Part shown: positions 53,015 through 60,803 of the stretch, piece after piece
Layout: every line of letters begins with the position of its first letter
Position numbering within the stretch: the stretch's first letter is position 1
Assembly: GCA_020161265.1 (NCBI GenBank)
Contig: JAIUOC010000005.1
Coordinates: forward strand, 124,001-188,000
Length of the DNA: 64,000 nucleotides
Direction of reading: 5' to 3'
DNA from: Chloroflexota bacterium
Lineage (GTDB): Bacteria; Chloroflexota; Chloroflexia; Chloroflexales; Herpetosiphonaceae
Notes under the pieces: generated by a model
Databases searched by the model: none
The model's input: only the letters and a program-made list of their open reading frames with translations
What the model was told of the DNA's origin: nothing
Position numbers and translations under genes: made by a program

Positions 53015-53397
53015 ACTTTGCCCAGCACTTCCTTGATAATTTGCTCCAAGCGATCAAGCGAGAAGGGCTTGGTCAGGAAGTAATCAACGCCAGCAGTCCG
53101 GGCAGTTCGCTCGACCTCAGGAGTTGCATAAGCCGTGATAATGATCACCTTCGTGTCAACATAATCTTGCTTGACCACTTGGGTTAGCTGAGTTCCAGTC
53201 ATACCTGGCATGTTATGGTCGGTGATCAATAAAGGGCATGAGCGTTCAGTCAGCACCCCAAGCGCATCTTGGGCACTATTGACGGTGACGATATCGTAGC
53301 CACCAGTCAAATCGCGCATAATCCGATGCAAAATGATCAAGATATCAGGTTCGTCTTCAACCAAAATAATAGCGGGGTTGCGAACAGCATTCGTCAT
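53011..53397 (-). CDS. CheY-like response regulator, single receiver domain
   Basis: A 128-residue receiver; ATG 53397 follows GGAGG. The acidic pair in LVEDEPD, phospho-acceptor Asp in LLITDHNMPGMTG, Thr/Ala in IIITAYATPE and Lys in LTKPFSLDRL are all present, so it should be phosphorylated. No output domain. It is coupled by a four-base overlap to the FAD oxidase and follows a divergent receiver-like protein upstream. Confidence 0.93.
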   Translation of the reverse strand: MTNAVRNPAIILVEDEPDILIILHRIMRDLTGGYDIVTVNSAQDALGVLTERSCPLLITDHNMPGMTGTQLTQVVKQDYVDTKVIIITAYATPEVERTARTAGVDYFLTKPFSLDRLEQIIKEVLGKV

Positions 53398-53522
53398 CGT
53401 CGCCTCCACAAAGGTACCTCTAAGCGAGCGTAATTAAACTTTTTTCAGGTGCAAACGTGCGCCATAAAAACAGATGCAGTATAACGGATAGCGCGATCTT
53501 AGGCAATGCACGAAACTAGTAC

Positions 53523-53891
53523 TTAGCTTGCGCTTGGCTGGCGTACTAGGGTAGCAATTAAGCCCGGGAGATCACTACTGAATTTGGAATTTGCCACCAC
53601 TTTATCACAACCAGCCTCACGGGCGGCTTTTTGGCGCTCGACATCAACATGTGAGCCAAAAGCCAGCACTGGCAAGTTGGGGTCTAAGGCCTTAGCGGCT
53701 TGCACTAGCGCACTGGTCGCCGTGGTTTCACCGCGCAGATCAACAATCAGCAAAGCCAAATCTGGCGCTAAAGCTTGTTGGGCAGCGGCCAAACTATCAG
53801 CAACCAAGGCCTGATAGCCCAGTTGTTGCAGTACATCGCGCACGCGCACCCCGAACATTAAATCTGGCACATAAGCCACGATTGTTGACAT
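53523..53891 (-). CDS. Degenerate receiver (pseudo-receiver) protein
   Basis: A 122-residue protein with a CheY-like alternating alpha/beta pattern: MSTIVAYVPDLMFGVRVRDVL, LALLIVDLRGE (an Asp in the phospho-acceptor position), LPVLAFGSHVDVE and AGCDKVVANSKF. The acidic pair near the N-terminus is reduced to a single Asp, and the KP motif is replaced by NSK, so phosphorylation is doubtful. It probably acts in protein interaction. It lies between a membrane-protein gene and the true response regulator, on the same strand. Confidence 0.75.
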   Translation of the reverse strand: MSTIVAYVPDLMFGVRVRDVLQQLGYQALVADSLAAAQQALAPDLALLIVDLRGETTATSALVQAAKALDPNLPVLAFGSHVDVERQKAAREAGCDKVVANSKFSSDLPGLIATLVRQPSAS

Positions 53892-53903
53892 AAGAATATT
53901 TCC

Positions 53904-54311
53904 TTATTCTAGTGAGCTTTTTTGCAGAGTTCGTTTGGCGATATAATTTGCTGCCAAAGCCGCGCCCAGCGTTGCCACACATTGGGTAATCAACATCGCC
54001 AGAGTAAAGCTATTTTGCTCTAGCGGCGAATCAAACAGCATCAGCAAGCCCCAACCGCCAACCAACGCGCCCGCCGGCGTGGGGTTTTCCAACGATAGCC
54101 GACCAGCCACGCCACCGCCAATGGTGGTCATCAAGGCCGGCAAGATCAGCGCCACCACAATATGCAACGGATTATTCAATTGAATATCGCTGATAGTGCT
54201 AATATCAAGCGCAGCATAGCCAAGCGGCACAATCAGCATGGTCAAGAAATAATCAACCATCCAACCAGCAGCGCTGGCCCAAATCATGCGAAACGTCCGC
54301 ATGGCATCCAA
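53904..54311 (-). CDS. Unknown membrane protein with four predicted helices
   Basis: A 135-residue protein with hydrophobic segments about residues 10-35, 48-70, 80-98 and 104-125. GAGG precedes the ATG at 54311; an alternative ATG lies three codons in. No family is recognised. Its stop is 12 bases upstream of the receiver-like gene, so they are probably co-transcribed. Confidence 0.7.
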   Translation of the reverse strand: MDAMRTFRMIWASAAGWMVDYFLTMLIVPLGYAALDISTISDIQLNNPLHIVVALILPALMTTIGGGVAGRLSLENPTPAGALVGGWGLLMLFDSPLEQNSFTLAMLITQCVATLGAALAANYIAKRTLQKSSLE

Positions 54312-54388
54312 TCCTCACAACATAAAATCCAGTAGCTATCAAACGTCGCTGATGCTTGATAGGTTGCACTAAGTATACGCTTAAACGC

Positions 54389-54420
54389 CAACAGGGACGA
54401 GCCAAAGCCCATCCCTGTTG
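54389..54420 (-). terminator. Putative terminator after S1-domain gene
   Basis: CAACAGGGA (54389-54397) pairs with TCCCTGTTG (54412-54420). On the minus strand the stem is followed by GCGTTTAA. It lies 20 bases past the S1 gene stop. Confidence 0.55.
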
Positions 54421-54440
54421 CTTGAAGCTTCACAACGAAT

Positions 54441-55946
54441 TTAGTCTTCTTGTGAATCGCGCAAGGTGCGGCGAATTGCATCGCGGCGGGCGCGTGATTC
54501 ACGATTTTCAAATCCGTCTTCTTCTTCTTGTTCAGGCTTTTCGTAGCGACGGCGAGCTGAACGGCGATCATCGTGGCCTGAACCAAACTTCGACAACAAG
54601 TCGTCGAGGGTTGCATTACCACCAAAATCTTCTTCTTCAGTTCCACCAACGCTATAGATTTCGGGTTCGCGGGCTGGGCGTTCGCGGCGTTCGTTGCGGC
54701 GGCCACCACCAGCGTTGCCACCAGGGTTACCACCACCAACAGCGCGGCGTTCTTCGCGTGGGCGTTCTTCGCGGCTTGCTGGGTTTGTCCAGTCGCGATC
54801 CAAGCGTGATGAACCACTGGTTGAGATGGGGGTGGTTGGAGCTTCTTCAACCCGCATGGTCAAGCTGATCCGTTTTGAATCGGGATCGACTTCCAACACG
54901 CGAACTTTAACTGGATCGCCAACTTTAACCACATCGTCAACTTTGCCAACCCGACCTTCGGAAAGCTCTGAGATGTGAACCAAACCATCGCGGCCAACGC
55001 CAAGGTCAACGAATGCGCCGAAAGGAGCAATCCCGCTGACTTTGCCATCGAGCACGGTGCCTGGAGCGATCACATCTAAGTTAACTTCGCGGCGGCGTGG
55101 GGCTTTTGGCCGTTCTTGGAAATCTTCCTTGGCGCGGCGCAAGCTCAAGCTAATGCGTTGAGCGCCAGTGTCAACTTCCAACACGCGGAAGGTATAGCTT
55201 TGGCCAACGGTGACAGCATCTTCAGCTTTTTCCACGCGGTTTTCTGAAAGCTCAGAAATGTGAACCAAGCCATCTTTGCCAACACCGATGTCAACGAACA
55301 CGCCGAATGGCGCGATGCCGTTAACCGTACCATCAACCAAATCACCTGGCTTCAATTCGCCCAATTTGTCGTTGTTGACTTCAGGGCGTTTGGGAGCGCG
55401 GCGGCGGCCTTCTGAACGAGGCGAGCGCATTGTCAAGCTGATACGGCGAGCATCTGGATCAACACTCTTGACGCGAACTTTGACAATATCACCAATTTGT
55501 ACAACATCGGTTGGTGATTCGATGCGTTGGTCGCTCATTTCTGAGATGTGAACCAAGCCATCGCGGCCAACACCGATGTCAACAAACACACCGTACAAGG
55601 CGGTGCTGGTGACCTTACCATCAAGCTCCATCCCAGCATGCAAGTCGGCCAAACGACGTGGCGTAGTGCCATCTTCGTCGCCGCTTGGTTCAAAGGTTGC
55701 GCCAGCTTCTTCGGTAGCTTCATCATCGCCACCTAAGCCAACTCGCTCTTTGACTTCAGCCAAGACTTCGCTCGCTTTTTCGCGGGCTTCAGCCAATGCT
55801 TCGCCAATTTCTTCCTTCACTTCGGCCAATTCTTCCTTCACTTCGGCGACTACTTCGCGGGCTTTGTCGGCCAGCTTTTGCAATACGCCCTCTTCTTGTT
55901 CCTCTCCACCGTTAGTCGCGCTGACATTTTGCGCTTCGTCCGTCAT
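54441..55946 (-). CDS. S1 RNA-binding protein with three S1 domains (ribosomal S1-like)
   Basis: A 501-residue protein; ATG 55946 has GGAGG upstream. Residues about 20-75 form an acidic Glu/Lys/Ala-rich helix (KEELAEVKEEIGEALAEA). Three S1 domains follow, each with the pattern G(V/A)FVD(I/L)GVG(R/K)DGLVHISE and (R/Q)RISL(T/S)(M/L)R: about 105-180, 195-270 and 285-355. The last 140 residues are Arg/Gly/Glu-rich and probably disordered. Such proteins bind mRNA at the ribosome or in RNA processing. The regular ribosomal S1 has more S1 repeats, so this may be a second S1-like factor. Confidence 0.88.
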   Translation of the reverse strand: MTDEAQNVSATNGGEEQEEGVLQKLADKAREVVAEVKEELAEVKEEIGEALAEAREKASEVLAEVKERVGLGGDDEATEEAGATFEPSGDEDGTTPRRLADLHAGMELDGKVTSTALYGVFVDIGVGRDGLVHISEMSDQRIESPTDVVQIGDIVKVRVKSVDPDARRISLTMRSPRSEGRRRAPKRPEVNNDKLGELKPGDLVDGTVNGIAPFGVFVDIGVGKDGLVHISELSENRVEKAEDAVTVGQSYTFRVLEVDTGAQRISLSLRRAKEDFQERPKAPRRREVNLDVIAPGTVLDGKVSGIAPFGAFVDLGVGRDGLVHISELSEGRVGKVDDVVKVGDPVKVRVLEVDPDSKRISLTMRVEEAPTTPISTSGSSRLDRDWTNPASREERPREERRAVGGGNPGGNAGGGRRNERRERPAREPEIYSVGGTEEEDFGGNATLDDLLSKFGSGHDDRRSARRRYEKPEQEEEDGFENRESRARRDAIRRTLRDSQED

Positions 55947-56081
55947 TCGAGCAGCCTCCATAGCAGATCACATGCGTTTCCAACCCAATACCGCAGCCTT
56001 CGCGACCTTGTTGTTGCCATGTTGGGTGGCATAGCAACGCAAGATCGTGCCATCAAATCCAACTAATGGTGCTTCAGCTCA

Positions 56082-56114
56082 ATGATTGTGGGGAAACGCT
56101 GCATTCACAATCAT
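56082..56114 (-). terminator. Putative terminator after chelatase gene
   Basis: ATGATTGTG (56082-56090) pairs with CACAATCAT (56106-56114), 15-base loop. It lies about 39 bases past the VWA stop on the minus strand. There is no T-run, so the assignment is weak. Confidence 0.4.
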
Positions 56115-56152
56115 CAGAGTAAAGACCAAAATGTATCGTCGAGCTACACGCA

Positions 56153-57133
56153 CTAAATATTAATACGTGATAATTCTTGGTGTGAGCGTACCAGTTCGGC
56201 GAGGCCAACACTTAGTTCTTCCAGTTGATAATACGAGCCATTCAAGCGATCAGCCAGCTCTTTGGCTAGGCCGCGATAGAAATTTGGCAATTCAGTATCA
56301 ATCACCACGGTCGGAATTTGTTGGCTGGCGATAAACTCGGCCAGTTGGTAGGCTTCTTGTTGTGGTGGCTGGCCCGTCATCGAGACATTGGCATGACCAT
56401 CAGTCAACAACACCATCAAGGGTAAAATTTCGCGATCACGCAATTTGGCTCGCGCTAATAATTCAAAACCAGCCATCATGCCGCGACTCAGCGGGGTTTT
56501 GCCACCAGTTGGCATCGTGCGCAGGCGTTGCTGAGCCATTTCGACGCTGTTGGTGAGTGGCAAGAGCACCGTCGCCCGATCACGGGCAAAGCTCACCAAG
56601 CCAACCAAATCGCGCCGTTGATAGGCATCGCGCAATAGCGAGAGCACCGCCGCTTTGGTCGCTTGCATCCGCGTTTCGGCGGCCATCGACCAGCTGGCAT
56701 CAACCACAAAACAAACAGCATTACGCGTGCGACGAACGCGCACTTTTTCGCGTAAATCGCTGCGATGTAACACCACAGCCCGTTTGATATGTGGCTGGCG
56801 GCGTTGGCGTTGAAAGGGTGCGGCCACCCGTAGCGTCGCATCAAATGCCACATCGGTTAATTCGCCGCGTGGCACGCGACTGGTGATATAGCGGCCTTGC
56901 TTGCGCTCAGTTCGAGTGCGGGTGCGGCGACCACCAGCCTTGCGCCGCATTGAATCGGCTTGGGTCTCCAAACGCTTGGGGCGATATTCTTGGGCAATAT
57001 TAAATACTTTGCCATCGCCTTTTTCTGCTTGGCTACTGGTTTGGGGTGGCGAGCCTTTCGGTGCCCCAGTCGGTGGTTCTTCATCGCCCGCTTCTTCGCT
57101 ATCGCTGGACGCTTCCTCCGACGGGGCTAAGCT
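56153..57133 (-). CDS. VWA half of chelatase (ChlD/BchD-like), reached by -1 frameshift from the ATPase frame
   Basis: This frame has no ATG or GTG between its preceding stop (57146-57148) and residue-like coding sequence; the first possible start is a TTG at 56971. Upstream of that TTG the frame clearly codes for an acidic/Pro-rich linker (EEASSDSEEAGDEEPP and KVFNIAQEYRPKRLE), typical of the linker between ATPase and VWA parts of chelatase D subunits. The VWA domain has MIDAS DASWSM, PTGGKTPLSRG and LLTDGHAN. Read with the ATPase through a -1 shift at A-AAA-AAA, the product would be 689 residues, the usual length of putative cobaltochelatase or ChlD proteins. Confidence 0.75.
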   Translation of the reverse strand, partial: SLAPSEEASSDSEEAGDEEPPTGAPKGSPPQTSSQAEKGDGKVFNIAQEYRPKRLETQADSMRRKAGGRRTRTRTERKQGRYITSRVPRGELTDVAFDATLRVAAPFQRQRRQPHIKRAVVLHRSDLREKVRVRRTRNAVCFVVDASWSMAAETRMQATKAAVLSLLRDAYQRRDLVGLVSFARDRATVLLPLTNSVEMAQQRLRTMPTGGKTPLSRGMMAGFELLARAKLRDREILPLMVLLTDGHANVSMTGQPPQQEAYQLAEFIASQQIPTVVIDTELPNFYRGLAKELADRLNGSYYQLEELSVGLAELVRSHQELSRINI

Positions 57134-58221
57134 TTTTTTAGCTCGTCACGCCCCGCTGTCTCTTCGTTGCCGCGTTGGCGCTCTTGAGCCGCCTTATTCA
57201 GCACATCGCTGAGTTGCTGCTCATCGAGCCGCACTTCGGCAAACGGTTGGCGACGCATCCGATGAGGCAAGGCCAATTGGGCAGCGACCCGAATATCTTC
57301 GAGCGAAATCGCGGTGCGACCCTCTAAGGCGGCATGAGTTCGCGCTGTTTCGAGAATCGCTAAGTCGGCACGATGACCATCAACGCCCAATTCAAGCGAG
57401 AGCATTGCCACCGCTGCCATATCTTGCTCAGAAATTTGTACCTGGGGCAAGAGTTTTTTGGCCGCCGCAATTTCTTTAGTCAAATGATGTTCGTTGCTGC
57501 TCCAGCGTTGCACAAATTGCTCAGGATCAGCATCGTATTCCATGCGCCGTTGAATCACATCAACCCGTTCGCGCACATTTTTCAAGCCACCAATTTCAAC
57601 CACCAAGCCAAAGCGATCAAGCAATTGAGGCCGCAGTTCGCCTTCTTCGGGGTTCATGGTGCCAACCAAAATAAAGCGAGCTGGGTGCGAAATCGAAATG
57701 CCTTCGCGTTCGACCGTGTTGATGCCCATTGCCGCAGCATCGAGCAAAATATCAACCAAGTGATCATCCAAAAGATTCACTTCATCGACATACAGCAAGC
57801 CACGATTAACTTGAGCCAACAAACCAGGCTCGAAACGGCGTTGACCTTCGACCAAGGCATGTTCGAGGTCAAGCGAGCCAACCAAACGATCTTCCGAGGC
57901 ACTGACAGGTAATTCGACCAAGCGGGTTGTCCGTTGTTGTAACGGCAAATCTTCGCCAGCTTGCAAACGACCACGACATGAACCACACATACGATCAAGC
58001 TGATCTGGCGGGCAGCTATAAGGGCAATCGGCTACTACCGTGATTAATGGTAGCAAATGTGCTAAAGCCCGTACAGCCGTCGATTTGGCAGTGCCTTTTT
58101 CGCCACGAATGAGCACACCGCCGATTCGAGGATTGACCGCATTAAGCACCAGTGCTTGTTTCAAGCGAGGCTGACCAACAAGCGCACTAAATGGGTAGGT
58201 TGGTCGAATATATGGTTGCAT
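57127..58221 (-). CDS. AAA+ ATPase of metal chelatase (ChlI/BchI-like short product)
   Basis: A 364-residue product ending GRDELKKA. Walker A GEKGTAKST, a cysteine-rich insert (CPYSCPPDQLDRMCGSC), Walker B GLLYVDEVNLLDDHLVD and GTMNPEEGELRPQLLDRFGL identify the Mg/Co-chelatase I-type ATPase. It uses ATP to drive metal insertion together with the D (VWA) subunit and a large catalytic H/CobN subunit that is not in this window. The stop lies six bases past a seven-A slippery tract; frameshifting there would fuse it to the VWA part, giving both subunits from one gene. Confidence 0.88.
   Translation of the reverse strand: MQPYIRPTYPFSALVGQPRLKQALVLNAVNPRIGGVLIRGEKGTAKSTAVRALAHLLPLITVVADCPYSCPPDQLDRMCGSCRGRLQAGEDLPLQQRTTRLVELPVSASEDRLVGSLDLEHALVEGQRRFEPGLLAQVNRGLLYVDEVNLLDDHLVDILLDAAAMGINTVEREGISISHPARFILVGTMNPEEGELRPQLLDRFGLVVEIGGLKNVRERVDVIQRRMEYDADPEQFVQRWSSNEHHLTKEIAAAKKLLPQVQISEQDMAAVAMLSLELGVDGHRADLAILETARTHAALEGRTAISLEDIRVAAQLALPHRMRRQPFAEVRLDEQQLSDVLNKAAQERQRGNEETAGRDELKKA
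57133..57139 (-). promoter_or_regulatory. Candidate -1 ribosomal frameshift site A-AAA-AAA
   Basis: On the minus strand the ATPase codons CTA AAA AAA GCT TAG contain the heptamer A-AAA-AAA in the correct phase for tandem slippage. Moving to the -1 frame continues AGC TTA GCC into the VWA linker and on without a stop. A GGGG lies about 14 bases upstream, and GCTT/AAGC could pair just downstream. Frameshifting of this type is known for chlD genes. Confidence 0.7.
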
Positions 58222-58500
58222 AGTCGTCTTTCGTTACCACAAGCGGTTACACAAAAATAAGCCCGCATCACAGGGCTGCCAATTGGAGGATTCCAAATAG
58301 TGAGGGAATGTGTTTACGCTTTTGAGGCAGAGGATGAATCCCGTCAATGTTCACGATCCCAACGCATGTCCCTACTGTCTGGCCCTTCCAGACACCGCAC
58401 GCGCCATTATCGCATACACCAGAGCCTGAGTCAACTAGCTCAAGGCCGTTTTTAGGGCCAATTTGGCGCTTTTTTTAACCAATTTTGGCCCCAAGCGTTT
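58222..58500 (-). other. Leader/intergenic region upstream of chelatase gene
   Basis: A 285-base gap. On the minus strand it contains the stem GTCTGG-AAGGG-CCAGAC (near 58378-58394), and closer to the gene AGCCC-TGTGATGC-GGGCT followed by TTATTTTT (about 58253-58277), which looks like a weak attenuator. A cobalamin riboswitch was looked for, since the gene may act in cobalt insertion, but the conserved boxes are not evident. GGGCCAA/TTGGCCC near 58455-58491 may end the DUF1028 transcript. Confidence 0.35.
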
Positions 58501-58506
58501 ATTCAA

Positions 58507-59364
58507 TCAGCGCACAAAGTGCTGTCGCAAATAATTTAAGACCTGTTGATCGATGTGGGTTGCGCTGACCAAGCGTTCTTCGAGGTTTTCAACCCCACCA
58601 TAGGCCTGCAACGCGGCATGGGTCGCAGCATCATACGTGCCCGAAAGCTCACCTTGATAATAGCCCACCTGTTGCAAAATCGTCTGAATTTCTAGGGCAA
58701 TCGCCTGATCAATTGGCAGCAAATCTTCGGGCTTGGGTGGTGTAAGATAAAACCGATGCAATTGCAGCAAACGTTGGAGTTCGGGCACTGGATTTTGATG
58801 ATCGTCAACCCGCAGATCGATATAGCGATCGAGCACGCCGCCATAGGCTCCGCCCTGCCGCGCCACATACAGTGCCGCCGATTGTCGTCCCCGCTGATCG
58901 CCGCCCGCTAAATCGCCAGCCAGCAAGGCCGCTAGCAAACGCTCAGCCAACTCGCCTTGGGTTTGTTCGAAGGTCGTTGCCATGGCTTCAACCACATCGG
59001 CTCCAGTTAAAATGTTGCCTTGGGCTGCATAACTAGCGCCAGTGCGACCACCCGCCCAGCTATGGCAAGCGTTGCCCGTCCAGGTTGCGGCGTTACCTTG
59101 GGCATCGACCACCCCAACTTGGCGTTGCTCACGACCCGCATCAGCAGCCAATAATTGATCAAGCGTGGCTTGAGCTGAGGTTCCTTGAGCCAACAACGCC
59201 AAGCCATCGGGACCAAAACTAATATTGGCATACGATTGGGTGGCAATCGCGCCCGCCCCCGCCTGCGCCCACGAAACCACCGAGCCAACCGCCAAAAATT
59301 TAGAAGCGACCGCCACACCCAAATCACCATTCGTCGGGTCGTAGCCCACAATCGAAAATGTCAT
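58507..59364 (-). CDS. DUF1028 (Ntn-hydrolase-like) protein with C-terminal peptidoglycan-binding-like domain
   Basis: A 285-residue protein; ATG 59364 has GAGGAAGG upstream. Residues 1-205 match DUF1028: MTFSIVGYDPTNGDLGVAVASKFLAVGS, WAQAGAGAIATQSYAN and QGNAATWTGNACHSWAGG. The C-terminal 75 residues (AIALEIQTILQQVGYYQGELSGTYD region) resemble a peptidoglycan-binding_1 helical domain, a known partner in this family. DUF1028 is predicted to be an Ntn-type hydrolase; the activity is unknown. There is no signal peptide. Confidence 0.85.
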   Translation of the reverse strand: MTFSIVGYDPTNGDLGVAVASKFLAVGSVVSWAQAGAGAIATQSYANISFGPDGLALLAQGTSAQATLDQLLAADAGREQRQVGVVDAQGNAATWTGNACHSWAGGRTGASYAAQGNILTGADVVEAMATTFEQTQGELAERLLAALLAGDLAGGDQRGRQSAALYVARQGGAYGGVLDRYIDLRVDDHQNPVPELQRLLQLHRFYLTPPKPEDLLPIDQAIALEIQTILQQVGYYQGELSGTYDAATHAALQAYGGVENLEERLVSATHIDQQVLNYLRQHFVR

Positions 59365-59474
59365 GCTAGCCTTCCTCAAAACGATCAATAGCGCAACCAG
59401 CCAATCGCGATTAAAATGATGCAGCTATTCTACCAAAAGCAGGTGGGCTACCGCTGTACTATTTTAAGGATGCG

Positions 59475-60572
59475 ATGAATATGAATGCATGGTTGTTGCC
59501 AGTACCCTTTGATACCGAACGCGACGATTGGGGCGCAACATTATTGGCTGAATGGGGAGCCAGCGTGGTTACGCCAGGCCAACAAGCCTTGGTGATTGGC
59601 GCAGGCACTGGCCGGATTGGCTTGGCGTTGGCGCGAGCAGGTGCACAGGTCAGTTTTGCTGATGATTCGATTGTGGCCTTGGCCGCTGCTCGCCAAAGCT
59701 TTGCCCAAGCCAAGTTACCAGCCCAATTTTTTAGTACTACCGATTTAACGCCCAGCAAGCCGTTTGATTTGGTGTTGATTAACATTTTGTGGTGGAGCGA
59801 TAACCAGCGTGGCGCAGAACTGATTAATCTGGCGGCGCAACACACTAATGCTGGTGGTATTGTGGCGATTGGCGGTGGTAAGCAAGCTGGATTAAGTGGA
59901 GCAACCACGCTGCTCGAACAGATTGTCGGGACAAGCGTCAAAACTCTCTATAAAAAAGGTCATCATGTGGTGATGGCGTTTCGGCCTTTGCACTGGCAAG
60001 CTCAGCCAAGCCAAACAACCCAGCATCAACTCAATCATGGTGACCATGAATTAACCATCGAAGCAACTGCTGGCGTATTTGCTCAAGGCCAGCTTGATCC
60101 AGCTAGCGCCATGTTATTGGATGCAGTGCCAATTCAATCCAACCAACGGGTGCTTGATCTTGGCTGTGGTGCTGGGATATTGGGCATGTTTTTGCAACAG
60201 CGCGAAGCCACTCTTGCTTTAACCTACATCGATAGTACCATGGTAGCAATCGAAGCCACCAAACGAAACTTACAAACCAACCAATTAGCAGGCCGAGTGC
60301 TGGCATCTGATGGCATTCAGGCCGTCAATGGCGAGCAATTTGATCTGGTTGTATCGAATCCACCATTTCATGTTGGTCGAGTGCAAAGCCCACAACTGGC
60401 CGAAAATCTCTTGAAACAGGCTGCGCAAGTGTTGGCTCCGCAAGGCCAATTGGTGATTGTTGCTAATCGCTTTTTGCGTTATGAACCATTACTAGAAACT
60501 GTTTTGAGCAATGTACATGAACTCGCAGGCGATCAACGCTACAAAGTTTTGGTTGGCACAAAAGCAAATTAG
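59475..60572 (+). CDS. Tandem-domain methyltransferase (RsmC/RlmG-like)
   Basis: A 365-residue protein of two class I methyltransferase domains. The N-terminal copy has a partial SAM motif (VIGAGTGRIGLALARAG) and no catalytic NPPF. The C-terminal copy is complete: VLDLGCGAGILGMFLQQ and DLVVSNPPFHVGR, then the QLVIVANRFLRYE of RsmC/RlmG. This two-domain design, with a degraded first half, is that of enzymes methylating guanine N2 in rRNA. Which position it modifies is not determined. AAGGA lies four bases before ATG 59475; ATG 59481 is an alternative start. Confidence 0.88.
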   Translation: MNMNAWLLPVPFDTERDDWGATLLAEWGASVVTPGQQALVIGAGTGRIGLALARAGAQVSFADDSIVALAAARQSFAQAKLPAQFFSTTDLTPSKPFDLVLINILWWSDNQRGAELINLAAQHTNAGGIVAIGGGKQAGLSGATTLLEQIVGTSVKTLYKKGHHVVMAFRPLHWQAQPSQTTQHQLNHGDHELTIEATAGVFAQGQLDPASAMLLDAVPIQSNQRVLDLGCGAGILGMFLQQREATLALTYIDSTMVAIEATKRNLQTNQLAGRVLASDGIQAVNGEQFDLVVSNPPFHVGRVQSPQLAENLLKQAAQVLAPQGQLVIVANRFLRYEPLLETVLSNVHELAGDQRYKVLVGTKAN

Positions 60573-60613
60573 CTCATTAATGCAACCTAGTTTTAGCAAT
60601 TGCGTATTTCATG

Positions 60614-60640
60614 CTGTGAGTATTTGTGCTCACAGGAGGC
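60614..60640 (+). promoter_or_regulatory. Hairpin abutting ribosome binding site of small membrane protein
   Basis: CTGTGAG (60614-60620) pairs with CTCACAG (60629-60635), directly followed by GAGG of the Shine-Dalgarno sequence. The stem shares its last bases with the AGGAGG, so it could limit translation of the SPFH operon. Confidence 0.4.
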
Positions 60641-60644
60641 TCGT

Positions 60645-60803
60645 ATGAGTAGAACATTAGGCGAAATCGTTATAGCCATCGTCGTGCTGGTCTTATGCTA
60701 TCGCTTAGGACTTGAACTAGCACCCATGATTATGGATTGGTGGCGTGGTTTCCGTTCCGATAGCGCTGATGACACTGAAAGGAATGATCATGAGCAACAC
60801 TAA
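60645..60803 (+). CDS. Small single-pass membrane protein upstream of SPFH gene
   Basis: A 52-residue protein from ATG 60645 (AGGAGG upstream): MSRTLGEIVIAIVVLVLCYRLG is one membrane helix, followed by a short charged tail (RSDSADDTERNDHEQH). Its 3' end overlaps the SPFH start by 14 bases. No family is recognised; it may be a partner of the SPFH scaffold. Confidence 0.65.
   Translation: MSRTLGEIVIAIVVLVLCYRLGLELAPMIMDWWRGFRSDSADDTERNDHEQH

Noticed and set aside
56857..57084. 75-residue minus-strand frame between ATPase and VWA
   Set aside because: It is a shifted reading of the acidic linker; the correct frame for the linker is the one that continues into the VWA domain.
58375..58400. SRP RNA-like GGAAGG loop on the minus strand
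   Set aside because: The stem is a simple symmetric hairpin without the asymmetric loop of the SRP Alu/S core.
58222..58440. Cobalamin riboswitch before the chelatase gene
   Set aside because: The conserved boxes expected for that family were not found by eye.
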